From: Rhizophagus irregularis
Taxonomy: Eukaryota; Glomeromycota; Glomeromycetes; Glomerales; Glomeraceae
Direction of reading: 5' to 3'
Assembly: GCF_026210795.1 (NCBI RefSeq)
Contig: NC_089453.1
Span: 2,296,501-2,360,500, forward strand
Length of the DNA stretch: 64,000 nucleotides
Both the position numbers and the translations under genes were made by a program. Positions within the stretch are counted from its first letter, which is position 1, and the number at the start of each line of letters is the position of its first letter. Below the pieces are notes generated by a model, which saw only the letters and a list, made by a program, of their open reading frames with translations, did no database searches and was not told the DNA's origin. Shown here piece after piece: positions 23,161-34,782 of the stretch.

Positions 23161-23478
23161 TGGCGTATTAATCACATGAGGTACTAGGGATTATTGCCAT
23201 TCTTGTTTGTAGTTCTCATATCTCTACCCCAAACATTGAAATTTAGAAAGTTTTGAAAATTTGCCATAACATGAAGATGAATGGTGAGTTTCTTCTAGGA
23301 TTTTTTTTTTTTTGATTGTACAGTAACTTTCGGAAGTTTTTAATCTGATTTGCTGTACTTTTACGCACTCACAAATAAGATATTAATTTTTCAAAAAGTT
23401 GGAGGATCTTCTTGATGTTATGATGCAAGGGAGACAATTGCGCCTGGTTGTTGATTACCAATTAAAGAGATAAAAAAT

Positions 23479-23540
23479 AAATATATAATATAAAATAAAT
23501 ATATAATATAATATAATATAATATAATATAATATAATTAA
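23479..23540. repeat. TAATA microsatellite
   Basis: Repeated TATAATATAA units; a simple-sequence tract without further features. Confidence 0.8.
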
Positions 23541-25136
23541 TTAAAAATATAATAACGATAAATTAAATTTATGTAAATGCCGTTCTATATTTTCTTTTGT
23601 TAAATATTAAGCATATGCTAAATATTTTTTTTTTTACGATCTTTTTTACGAGTCTTTTTATAAGAAATTTTTTATAATATATTACGATACAGTTAAACTA
23701 TTATTTACAATATTATTTTATAATAATTTGTAACCGAAAAGTATAAGAGTTTATTCTAAAAAAGCACATAACGTATTTATAATTAGAATATCATACAAGA
23801 AGAGATCATAAAATAATTTAAAAAACATTGTTAATTTGTTACTTGCTTTATAAAAGTACTATTTAAAAATGTGGCCATTAAATTTTAAAGTCTAATACTC
23901 ACTAATTTAGTAAGTACCCTTAATTTAGTTATAAAAAATCGTCATTCTATTAATTATTAATTTGGAAAAAAAATAAAAAATAAAAAAAATTAAATAAAAC
24001 AAAAACAAGTAAATACTTGTATTCACATAAAGTATTAACAAAAAACAACTATATTTTATTAAAACGATATTTTATCACCGGTTTCAAACAAATGTAGCCT
24101 GAAATCAGATTACTGGGAGGGTCTCAAATCATCCTTTTTTAAATTTTTTTTTTTTTAAAAAAAACTCTTTTTATTTATTATTTATAAAACTTCAATAATT
24201 TTTTTTTTTAAGAAAAATAAAATGAATAATTCACAACAAAAGTTTTTAACATAGTGAACCTTTCTCCTTAATTTATAAGATTCAATGTCTCAATACAATC
24301 AAATCTTAAATAAGCTCTACCACATGCGTTGCAAAAGCACATCATATTCCTACACGCGAACGCAACTAACGTTTCAAACTATGTCTTCACAGACTACTAA
24401 CCTCGTTCATCTTACTCTTAGAGTCTTTTCTATCGAACAATAAATGACTTTTGTCATTATTTGTTAATTGTAAAGAAATTCTTACAGTAAAATCACATGT
24501 TTATTAAAAGATCATAACACTCAATCTAATAAACAGAAACGATCGATACCCGATTTTATCAAATATCATGCGAAATTATTTTTCCCTTTGATGATTAATC
24601 GTTTAAATAAAACTTTTCTCAAAATTGAGCTTCAACAAGATGTAGAAAAGAACAATAGCATTATTTGTTTCTATGTAAATAGGTAACGGTATCATGAAAA
24701 GTTCTTTTACAATTAAAAAAAAAAGTCATAGAATATGATAGTAAAATGGAAAGAATTTATTTGCGCAGATGCCTGAGCCACGGCAGTCACGTGAAGTCGG
24801 GAAGTGGCAATGTTTTATCATAAAGAGCTAATGTTACTAGTAAAGTTTTGAATATTATCATATTAAAAATGTTTAAGTAAAAGTTAAAAATTTCCTATTT
24901 AATATATAGATTTTGTAAAATTAATAAGTCTAGTGGCCGATAATCTTCAGAACGTCAGAAAAAAAAGTATTCATTGATCAACTGATCTTTATTGATGTAA
25001 ATATAATGTCGATCATCATGTTACATGATGTCCAATTATATTCAAGAATTACGAAATATTTGTCGCACAACTCTATTCATGAATATAAAACAGGACGTAC
25101 GGGATTTTTTTTTTTTAAAAAAAAAATAAAAAAAAA
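23541..25136. other. gene-free stretch before the F-box gene
   Basis: AT-rich and without a supported gene. The T-run/A-run junction at about 25102-25136, just before the F-box start codon, is typical of promoters in this window. Confidence 0.45.
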
Positions 25137-26597
25137 ATGTCAAAACTCAACGAAGACGTACTTTTTTTAATATTTAAAGAATTAAAGCATGATAAAAAAT
25201 CACTTTATTCATGTCTTTTTGTTAATAGAACTTGGTGTGAAATAGTGGTGCCCATTTTATGGGAAAATCCTGGTCAATATCACGGTTATAATAGTTCAAT
25301 GAGTAAATTATTTAAGTCAATAATTTTACATTTATCGGAAGAATCAAGAGATACTTTAGGAATTGATAATAGTATTACAGAAACATATAAACGTCCTTTA
25401 TTTAATTACATTGATTACTGGAAGTATTTAGATATATCTTTTATAGAAAATTTAATTTTTGGAAGAAGAATTATTAAAAATTCCAGCACGTCTGTTATAA
25501 AAAACGAAATATTAAAGTTATTTATTAATAAAAATAGAAATACAAAATTTATTCATCTTTTTATCCAAGATAAATATAAAAAATATTATGATTATCAATT
25601 ACATCATATTTCAGGGGCTGAACATTGCTTTTCAAATCTTGAATCCTTTTACTGCCAAGGTGATGTTGATCAAAATGTTATGAAAGGATTGGCTAAAATA
25701 TGCAAATCGATTAAAAAATTTAGATTTGAATATGTTTCTTGCTGTGCCGATATTTCTGGAATCATTAAATTAATTGAAGTACAAAAAAGACTAAATGATG
25801 TTGATTTCACTGATGATTACTACAATAATGGATTAAATACTAATAAATCATTTTACAAGTCTCTTGAAGAATCTTTGATTAGACACGCTGAAACTGTCCA
25901 TTATTTGAGAATGGATTGGAAACCTATTACAAGACTTCTTTCATATCTTCCAAACTTATTAAGTTTAGAATTTAATATAACTCATACTAAATGCTGGGAT
26001 GAGTTAGATTATTTAAACGATTTATCATTACCTAATTTAAAAATTTTAAAGACTCATCGAGCTCCATCTAAAAGTTTAGTAAATTTAATTGAAAGTACAA
26101 AAGGGCATCTTACTGAAATTGATATAACTTATAATGATATTGATAATGAAAGGCTTATTCAAGCAATATATCAAAATTGTCCAAATCTTAGATATCTTAA
26201 AATATCATTAATGAATAATACTAATTCACTTATTTCAGAATTTGAAAATTTATTAATTAATTGTAAATTATTAAGTGAATTAATTATTGAAATATATGAT
26301 AGATATATTAATGTATTTAGTTGGGATAAATTGTTTATTATATTAGCTAAGTCTGCACCAATTGGTTTATTTAAATTTAAGTTTCATTCCAAGAGATTTG
26401 AATTGGAAGATTTTAAATTATTTTTTGACAATTGGAAAAATAGGAATCCTATACTGTTAACAATAGGTTACAATCCTTTTTCTATTAGCTTGAAAGAATA
26501 TCATCAATTAGTAGATTTATTTGAAAAATATAAAGTGAAAGAGATAATTAAAAAATTCTTCATTAGTTGTCTTTTTGAAGAATTTGAATGGAATTAA
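25137..26597 (+). CDS. F-box protein with leucine-rich C-terminal part
   Basis: A single exon codes for 486 residues. The F-box is residues 4-45: LNEDVLFLIFKEL, then SLYSCLFVNRTWCEIVVPILW and ENP. This motif binds Skp1 in SCF ubiquitin ligases. From about 165 to 470 there are degenerate leucine-rich repeats (for example LSLPNLKILKTH, LTEIDITYND, CPNLRYLKISLM), which would form the substrate-binding arc. The start is the first ATG after a T-run/A-run tract and places the F-box at the very N-terminus, as usual. No intron is needed. A possible polyadenylation signal AATAAA lies near 26690. The gene belongs to a large, rapidly evolving F-box family in these fungi. The substrate cannot be inferred. 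Confidence 0.9.
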   Translation: MSKLNEDVLFLIFKELKHDKKSLYSCLFVNRTWCEIVVPILWENPGQYHGYNSSMSKLFKSIILHLSEESRDTLGIDNSITETYKRPLFNYIDYWKYLDISFIENLIFGRRIIKNSSTSVIKNEILKLFINKNRNTKFIHLFIQDKYKKYYDYQLHHISGAEHCFSNLESFYCQGDVDQNVMKGLAKICKSIKKFRFEYVSCCADISGIIKLIEVQKRLNDVDFTDDYYNNGLNTNKSFYKSLEESLIRHAETVHYLRMDWKPITRLLSYLPNLLSLEFNITHTKCWDELDYLNDLSLPNLKILKTHRAPSKSLVNLIESTKGHLTEIDITYNDIDNERLIQAIYQNCPNLRYLKISLMNNTNSLISEFENLLINCKLLSELIIEIYDRYINVFSWDKLFIILAKSAPIGLFKFKFHSKRFELEDFKLFFDNWKNRNPILLTIGYNPFSISLKEYHQLVDLFEKYKVKEIIKKFFISCLFEEFEWN

Positions 26598-27487
26598 AAA
26601 AAAATGCTTGATTTAGATTTTTCAATTGAACTTACTTTATGATGTATTTATTTATTATTTTTTATAAAAATGGTTATCTATATATACCAATAAACTTTTA
26701 TGATGAAATATCTAAATAATATGTCTTGCCGTTCCATATAAATAATTTAATTGTGTAACATGAAAACCCGTGACATACTTGCGCCTGATCTATTCCTTAT
26801 TTATTATAGCACTAAATCGTTACGTAATCATTTCATTTCATTCAAACTTTTTTTTTTTATTGAACCATATATAATATATTTTTATTTAAACTTATATTTG
26901 CGATCCATTCATTACACCTTAAAAAAAAAATAATAATAATTATAATTTTACAGAAATTCTTCTCTTAGATATGACTTTTTTTAGTAGAAATAATAAATTG
27001 AATAGTTTCTTATAATCTTTCATGTTCATTATTCGCCACGTTGTTTATTTAAAATAAATTCAATTGAAAATAACTAAATTGACTTTTCATCAATCATGTT
27101 TTTATTGATTTTTTTTAATAAGATTTAAAAATAATAATAAATTAATAATTTTGTTTATTAAATTATTTGAATATTAATCAATAATCAAGGATACTATCTA
27201 TTCATTAGGTATGACAATCAAATTTGTTAAACATAAATTGTATTCGCTGAAAAAAATAAAAAAAATAAAAAAAAAGTAAATTTTTAATTTTAAATTATCA
27301 TACTAAATATAGAAAGTACAATAATAAATGGTTCTTTTTTTGGTTATGAGGCGTAAAATATTACGCCTCAAGGTCACAAAATTTATGTGGCGTAACATGA
27401 AGTTTGATCAACAATTTGCATTTTACTAATTTATCTTGGAGTAACGAACTTAAAATAATTATTTCTTTCTTTCTTATAGATTGCATT
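26598..27487. other. intergenic stretch with a short hairpin
   Basis: AT-rich with no gene. GAGGCGTAA and TTACGCCTC form a hairpin at about 27349-27370, and GTGGCGTAAC follows at about 27388. TGCGCCTGATCTATTCC near 26780 recurs near 5805, so this holds small pieces of dispersed repeats. Confidence 0.5.
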
Positions 27488-29795
27488 ATGTCCACTCTTC
27501 GATACGAGTTAATTTATGCAACAAATAATAGAGCAGCAACATTAACAGATACTAATATTTACAATGATATACACAAACAATTTGAATTTAGAAAACAAAC
27601 AGTCCTTGCTGATAAAATTCTTACAAATGATGAAAAAACTTATGCAATAAGAAAATTAGTTGAAAATTATGATCGAGATAAAGTTATTTTTAATTCAGGA
27701 ACAACAAGAATTTGTAAAAATTGTAACCAAGAATGTTTAGCTACATTACATTGTGAATATTGTGTTCGAAATTATTTACAAGAAAATTTTCCAAATTGGA
27801 CATCTGGGAATGATGATATTGATAATTTAATACAGAAATGTCAAATGGAATCACTTGGGCCAAAGGATATAGTTGAATGGATTCCATATAGTAATTTAGA
27901 AAATATTAAATATTTAACAAAAGGTGGATTCTCGGAAATATATACAGCAGATTGGATTAATGGACATTATGAAGAATGGGATTCTGAAAAAAAACAATTA
28001 GAAAGACATGAAAATTTCGAAGTAATATTAAAAAAATTAGAAAATGTTGAAAGTGCAAATCAAAGTTGGTTTGAAGAGGTTTGTATTATTGTATTCTATA
28101 TTTCATAAAATTGTTGTAATTTTTTGTATTAGCACTAGTATTTTTACAAATTATTGTCTTTTAGGCTAAATCACATTTAACTATAAGTAATAAATGGCCA
28201 GTTGTTGTTCGATGTTATGGTTTAACACAAAATCCATCAAATGGAAATTATATGCTTGTAGTGGCGAGTATGGAAATAGATTTAAGAAAATATTTACAAC
28301 AAAATCATAATCAACTTACATGGAAAAAGAGAATTAATATTACTTATGAAATAATTCTTGCACTTTATTATATTCATAAAGAGAAAGCAATTCATAGAGA
28401 TTTACATTCCGGAAATATACTATATTCACAATCTAATGATTATTGGTATATTAGTGATCTTGGATTTTGTGGACCTGCTGATAAATCTTCAACAAGTATA
28501 TATGGAAATCTTCCTTACATAGCACCCGAAGTTATTGTTGGAAGAGAATATACTTTTGCATCTGATATTTATAGTATTGCAATTCTTATGTGGGAAATTT
28601 CATCTGGACAACCACCATTTATAAATTATGAACATGGAAATGATATTGTAATGAATATTATTAACGGTATAAGGCCAAAAATTGTGCCAGGAACTCCATT
28701 AGAATATAAAAATTTAATGAAAGAATGTTGGGATGCTGATCCACTAAAAAGACCTGACGCTTATGCACTTGCAATTAAAGTGAATGAACTTAATTTATAT
28801 TATCAAAATATGACAGATGATGAATTATTCAAATCAGAAATGGATAATTTAGAAATGAATAAAGTAGAAGAAAATTATACGAGTGGCAGATTATTTACAA
28901 GTAAAATTCACAACTTTGGAAATCTACCTGAACCAAGAAATGCAACAGAAGGTATAAGTGTATAATATTTATTAATGAATGTATTTATTTTAAAATATAT
29001 TATTAATACTATAATATTATCTTTTTTGAATTTATATTATAACTGATAATAGAAGAACAAGAAGGTATAACCGTATAAATAGTAATTTCTATAATTTTTT
29101 ATAATAATCCAGTTTTTAAAATACTTAATACTTTAATTTTACTACTAATAGTATTTCATAGTAAATTGTATGATTTTAACATTCCTAACAATAGTAAGTA
29201 CTGTATTTAATGTTATAGCGTTGAAGTATTATATATAAATGTTTAACAATTAATATTTGTTTTAGTTAACGATTTTAATGGATCAAATAAGCAGTATAGT
29301 AAGAAATTATTAATAAATATTTTAAAGGTGATTTGTTTGAAATAATAGATTAAATATTTAAATCTATTTCTATGTTCTTAATTTTAGGTGATAGTGAAAA
29401 ATTACCCAAAGAATTTATAAATTTGCAAATAAATTCAAATAGTAAGTAAATAAGTGAAATAAAATATTCATTGTATCAGTTTCATTTATTAAATAACGTG
29501 ACTTTTATTTTAAAAATAATATGACGATAAAGAAATAATTCAACAACAAATGAAGAGGAAAGATATTGATATTGATGGTAAGCAAAAAAAAGTATTTTGT
29601 CAATATAAAATTTTATTTTAATTTAATTATTTATTTCTTACAGATGAAGACGAAGTATATAATGATCCAAATCTTCATTCAGAAGAACAAGATGAACTAG
29701 AAATTCCAGATGGTAAGTTCTTAAAATATAAAGTAGAAATTAAATTTCTTTATAAAGCAAATAATTAATTTTTTTTAACTTTAGATGGATTTTGA
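27488..29795 (+). CDS. TKL-type protein kinase with N-terminal zinc-knuckle-like motif
   Basis: Nine exons (27488-28078, 28165-28951, 29053-29064, 29152-29193, 29266-29298, 29388-29441, 29533-29577, 29644-29712, 29785-29795) give 547 residues in frame. A CxxC/CxxC pair (C76, C79, C89, C92) precedes the NFPNWTSGN motif. Kinase landmarks are the Gly-rich loop GGFSEIY (146), Lys 182 in VILKKL, catalytic HRDLHSGN (274-281), SDLG in place of DFG (D295), APE (317-319) and CWDADPLKRP. The activation loop lacks an obvious Tyr-kinase signature, so Ser/Thr-type activity is more likely. The C-terminal tail is acidic and spread over seven tiny exons, one of only 12 bases. The start was chosen by alignment with the sister gene at 36577; an earlier in-frame ATG exists at 27404. 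Confidence 0.85.
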
Positions 29796-30308
29796 AACAT
29801 TTAATAATGTGTTTTTTTTTTATATTTTTAAATTATCATCATTTATTTATTTATTTTTTTTATCTTGGATTATTTAAACACTAAGACCAGAGTAGTAAAT
29901 GTTTTACAAAATTCTTAGTTTGTAATTTAAATAATTTTAATAAATTTATCCAAATTATTATATGACCTCATGAAAGTATAACAAGATATTGTGCACACGT
30001 TCTACATTAAAAAATTTGTTTTTAATTTTTTACAAGAGGTAATTCCATAAAATTTATTATGTATTTGTCATGATCAATATATACTAATAGAATATATAAT
30101 TCTCATAATAATTAATAAAAAATTTTTATTGTAAATTACTTGATGCATCAAAATTCTTTTTCTTTCATAAAAATAGGAATTTCAATTTGCTCAAACAGCC
30201 AACAGCCTTAAGGTTAAGCTGTGAACTTAAACGTACTAGTACTCATCTAAATAAATTTTTAAAGATTTAAGAAAAATTATATGAAAATTTTGATGCCTAA
30301 ATTTTCAC

Positions 30309-30735
30309 TTAATGTTGCATCATAATTATACAGTTTTCTTTTTCTCCATATATTACTAATTTAGAACTTAATTCTTTTTGATTTAAAATTTCATTTAATT
30401 TTGCGGAATAATCAATTTTTCTACTTATATAACAAGATAATGTATGATTTTTAGTAATAGGCTCATTATCTAAAAAATCAAATTAATAAAATTAGATAGA
30501 AATAATAAAATAATTACTACGAATTAATAAATTATTCATTCATTGAAGATTAACTTACCAGGAAAGAGTATTCTTCCAATATTCCACTTTTGATAATAAT
30601 CCAAACCAACAAGCAAGAATTTCAACCAATTCACCAGTTGGCGGTCTTTTATTAGGATCGGAATCCCAACATCTTTTCATTAATCTTATATACTGGCAAT
30701 GTACCTTCAACAATTCTCGGTCTTAATCTTCACAA
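30309..30735 (-). pseudogene. C-terminal fragment of a TKL kinase
   Basis: On the minus strand, LRPRIVEGTLPVY is followed, after a one-base slip, by MKRCWDSDPNKRPPTGELVE, which is kinase subdomain XI. A GTAAGT donor follows near 30560. A second exon from about 30472 reads DNEPITKNHTLSCYISRKID and SAKLNEILNQKELSS, ending at a TAA at 30309. No catalytic loop is present. It is a truncated, frameshifted copy in the opposite orientation to the neighbouring kinases. Confidence 0.7.
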
Positions 30736-30739
30736 ATAT

Positions 30740-32140
30740 CTAAAGAAAGGTCAAGAAAAAAAATAAATAAATAAAGGAAAAAAATGCACCTGCCCCGATC
30801 AGTGATTTTATCCTGATCCGAACTTAAAAATCATATAAAAAACTATTAATATAGATTATAAAGAAAAAATATAAGAAAATTTCAGTTTGTTTTATAAAAA
30901 AAAAGGAATTATAAAAGACATTAATAAAGAAATAAAAAATTACAAAAAAATAATTATATAAAATTTAAACCCATGGCCTTTTTCCTTTTCTACTAAAGCT
31001 TTGTTGTCTTTCTTTACATAATCTTTTTTTTTGTTATTCCGGCATCTCGACTTCAAACATTTCTTGAAGTATTATTATATCATTAGACATATTATGCATT
31101 TTATTTAGGGGAGAATCAATACATTATTTACTTTCACATGAAATAGGTATGGAAAAAGTAATATAAATTTTCTTTTTATTAACTGTTAACATTAATAATA
31201 ATTATTAACAATAAAAAAAGGACAACATTAAAATAGATATTAATTATATACTAATTATTAATAAAAATATTAATTTTCAATTTAGACACATAAATTATTG
31301 ATTCTATTTTTTTGGCTGGATATGTTTTTTCATTTTTACTAAGTAAAGAAATATATTTATTTTAACTAAAAAATCATACAAAATATATTTATTCAAATAA
31401 AGAACGAAAAAAGTTAGTAAAAAAAAATAATTAGGAAAACAATAATGGCTTAGACGCTAATTATATTTAAAAAAGTTAATCTTTTATAACATTCTTTACT
31501 ACATGAAAATTTTAGTAAATTTATAATAATTTTTATTTTTATAAACTGCTTATTTTTCTTTTAGTTGGGCCATTTCAGCTTAATTATCAGCCGGACGCAA
31601 TTAGTTGGGAAATTTCAGCTTCTTTATCTTTAATTATTAGCTGGACTTGTGCTATTACAAGTACAATCTTTATATATTTAGTTTCGTATTATATCTGCAA
31701 CTTTAGACAATATGATTAGTAAATTTAATTGTCAGGCCAGTAATTATTGATGTCCCATAACTGTAAGTAAACAACAAAACCATAACTGCTACACTATATA
31801 ATATCGGAATGATTTAAATAATACCCTATAATTTATTGGACAATTTAATGCTTTGAAAAATTCAATATATGTAATATTAGACATACAATTTATCGTACAT
31901 TATGTATTTAGTAAAATACATGACATATTAAAATACTAATTTTTTTTTTAATAAAGCAACTAAAAAGTTTACAAATTGAAAATATATTTTTGGAGATAAA
32001 TATAAAAAATTAATAATTTCATTTGTTACTAATTTAGAAAAGCATAAATTCTTTTGTATATATACTCTAATTATAAATAAATTACTTATATATTATTATA
32101 CTATTTTAAAATTTCAATATTGAATTAATTTAAATTGCAT
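30740..32140. other. gene-free AT-rich stretch
   Basis: No gene is supported. A near-repeat TTAGTTGG-CATTTCAGCTT occurs twice at about 31561-31622. The rest is low-complexity sequence. Confidence 0.45.
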
Positions 32141-32146
32141 AAATAA

Positions 32147-32392
32147 CTAATAAGTTTTTTTTATAAAATCATAAACATCAATAACCAAGTCATTATAATT
32201 TAGAACTTGAATATCATGCAATTGAAATTCCTTTACTTTATCTTTCAAAGAATACAAATCTTCATCTTGTCTATGAAATAAATATAAATCTAAAATAGCT
32301 AAATATTTAACTCTTGTCTTTTTTATTATATATTCTTTTATATAAGGTAAAATATCTTCACTTTCATCATTTTCATATTTGTATTTATTTAA
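32147..32392 (-). pseudogene. C-terminal fragment of an F-box-type protein
   Basis: A clean minus-strand frame of about 80 codons reads from NKYKYENDESEDILPYIKEY through LAILDLYLFH, LKDKVKEFQLHDIQVLNYND and DVYDFIKKTY to TAG. The LPYIKEY, VKEF-L-DI and VYDFIK pieces are, from memory, the usual C-terminus of Rhizophagus F-box proteins. There is no F-box or start codon. It is a fragment left by rearrangement between the two kinase loci. Confidence 0.55.
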
Positions 32393-32598
32393 CTAATTAT
32401 TTTATATTCTATTTATTAATCTTAATACCTGACAGAATATATTTTGTTTTATTTACGTTAAAAACTAAGATATCTAGTGTTTAAAACAAAAAAAAAAAGT
32501 AAAATATTCATTATTTTTATTATTATTGTTATAACTTACCCATTAAATTAATAATTAGCTTTTGCAATAGTATAAAATTTTTGAACTTACTGCAAATA

Positions 32599-33865
32599 CA
32601 GTGTGGGACAAAAAAAATAGGAATTTTATTTTTGATCATTAACGTTCAATTATAATAAAAAAAAATCGTGAAATTTACTGTATTTTTAAAGCTTTAAATC
32701 AGCTTATTTTATTAAAAAAAATTTAGTATTATACACATTCGCCATTATTTCAATAATTAACTTACAACATCGTCTAATTGACTTTAAAATATCGATTAGA
32801 ACGATTTTTAGAGTATTTTGGCATTTCTCCACCATAAATTCTTCCAAAGAATTAAAAACTTTTTGTATTTGCTTCACTGCCTTATTTTTTGTGATATCCT
32901 ATAAATTTCAATAGGATTTGGGTCGGGGCTATCTCATGGCCACACTGAAACTTCTGGTGAATTTTCTTTTAGACAGAGCTTAGAAAATGACTATTATGCA
33001 TGGTAGTTTTCTTGTTGGAAACACCAACAAACGACTACAAAGCATCCAGGAGATCTCAGAAGCATGTGTACAAAAATTTCTGCATAAATCTCGATGTTCA
33101 TAATTTGTCTGAAACAAAATAAACTTGCTTTTCCTTTCATAAACAACCATCCCACGCCATAATTTCTTATATAATCTTTAGACGTACAACAAACTGGTCT
33201 TTCCTCCTTATACCAATATTTAACAGTGTTACTAAAGAGTTGCAAGGCTGTTTTATCAGCAGATAAAATTTTTTCCCATTGGTCATAATATTATTTTGTG
33301 CCCACTATACATGTCTTTGCTTGTGTGCTTCGATTAACATAAGAGTTGCTTTGGGAGTTTTTTCTACATAACTAACACTTGAAAGATGACTTCTAATTGT
33401 TCTATATTATACTTTTCACCTGTATTTTTCAATTTTCTTGCTAAAATTCTTGTAGAAAAGGATGTATCATGCCTTACATATTGACTGAGTGTATGGAATG
33501 CACTTGCGGTAATTTTTTTGGGGTCTTCTATTCCCTCTATGATGCTTCAAAAGCTAGTTTTTTTGATTTTTTTTTGTTTTTATAAATTGTTGGCAATAAA
33601 AATTACATGGGGTTATGTAAATCTTTAATATTATATATACCATTATTTCATAAGTCTAATGAGAATTATTATAAGTTTTTCTTTTTGCGCAAGTCATTGT
33701 TTTGGAATTTCTCCCAAAAATAAAGGGTGTTAATGGACGCAAAGATAGTCAAACGTAGTCACAGATGTATTTAACTTTAAGTGGTACAAATTTAGTTTAT
33801 TTTTTTGGCGATGTAGATCATTTTAGTCACGTGATCACTTATCCGATTTTTTTTGTCCCACACTG
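32599..33865. mobile_element. Tc1/mariner element (1267 bp)
   Basis: The ends CAGTGTGGGACAAAAAAAAT and ATTTTTTTTGTCCCACACTG are perfect inverted repeats, flanked on both sides by TA (32597-32598 and 33866-33867). The paralogous sequence downstream of the sister kinase (CTTACTGCAAATAAATT near 40531) is the empty target. The interior codes for a decayed DDE transposase on the minus strand. Confidence 0.93.
32755..33700 (-). pseudogene. Tc1-like DDE transposase, inactivated
   Basis: The transposase is read on the minus strand in several frames. The open piece 33245-32994 holds the region before the second acidic residue and ends with FQQENYHA, equivalent to the FQQDN motif. It is followed by WP-stop-DSPDPNPIEIY, equivalent to the WPSQSPDLNPIE motif with the final acidic residue. 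A C-terminal piece (EEFMVEKCQ, then LKSIRRCCKLII) comes next. A stop inside the WP motif and several frame changes show that it is dead. The N-terminal helix-turn-helix part is not clear. Confidence 0.8.
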
Positions 33866-34082
33866 TAAATACTTTATGTATTAAGTGGAAAGTTTAAAGC
33901 TAATTAATGAGTTTACAATAAATGATCGTAACAATAGGGTCAATTAACAACTAAAACTTTTATATTTAAGCAAAATTGGTATAATTTGTTCGTTGAATTG
34001 TTTTGATTTTCTGTATGAAATATAAAAAAAAAGTATAGTAAGTATAAAATGGAAGAACTAAATTTATAAAAGTATTCATCAT

Positions 34083-34360
34083 GGCGGATTTATGAAATAC
34101 CCTAAATTTGTCCGTCATGTCAAATTAAATAAATATTTGACAGTCTTTTAGTCACCAAATTTCTCAAATTTATTAGTGAACAGTCAAAAATGAGCCCTAA
34201 AAAATTTTTTTGTACCCCAAATCTTGCGTCTAACCAATTTTTCCAGTGTTAAAGGTGCGTCATATTTGACATTTTTTAGGAAAAAAGCTTAATGTTTCTG
34301 TAAGTCAATTTTAATTCCCGAGAACGCAGCAGGGTTTTTGCCAAATTTCATAAATCCGCC
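34083..34360. mobile_element. short TIR element (278 bp)
   Basis: GGCGGATTTATGAAAT at the left pairs with ATTTCATAAATCCGCC at the right. It has no coding frame and the target duplication is unclear. MITE-like. Confidence 0.6.
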
Positions 34361-34782
34361 GCAATGTTCAACTTCCTATATCAATTCATCTCATATATTT
34401 TTGGCCTGAACAAAATTAATGATCGATCAAATTGATGCAGGAATGAAACGGTACAGTATGTTTCTCTCTATTTTATTGTTACAACTTACTCATCTCTAGT
34501 AATTTTTCATTTTTATTTCACAAAGTGAACAAAGTTACAGTACAAATTACAAAGACTTTAAAACTAAAACCGAAAGTAATTAGAAAACTGACAACAAAAT
34601 CGCTACAGGGGCAATGTCCCCTTTGTGGGAAATTGTATAAAAAGGAAACGGGGATGCTCTGAGAACAACGCCGGATCATACGCACGACACAAGACTAGAG
34701 AAGCGAACAAAATACAAAAAAAGGATGTCAAGTATAGAATGTTGTCTTAATATCTGGGTCCGGTATTGTTTTGCATGGATGT

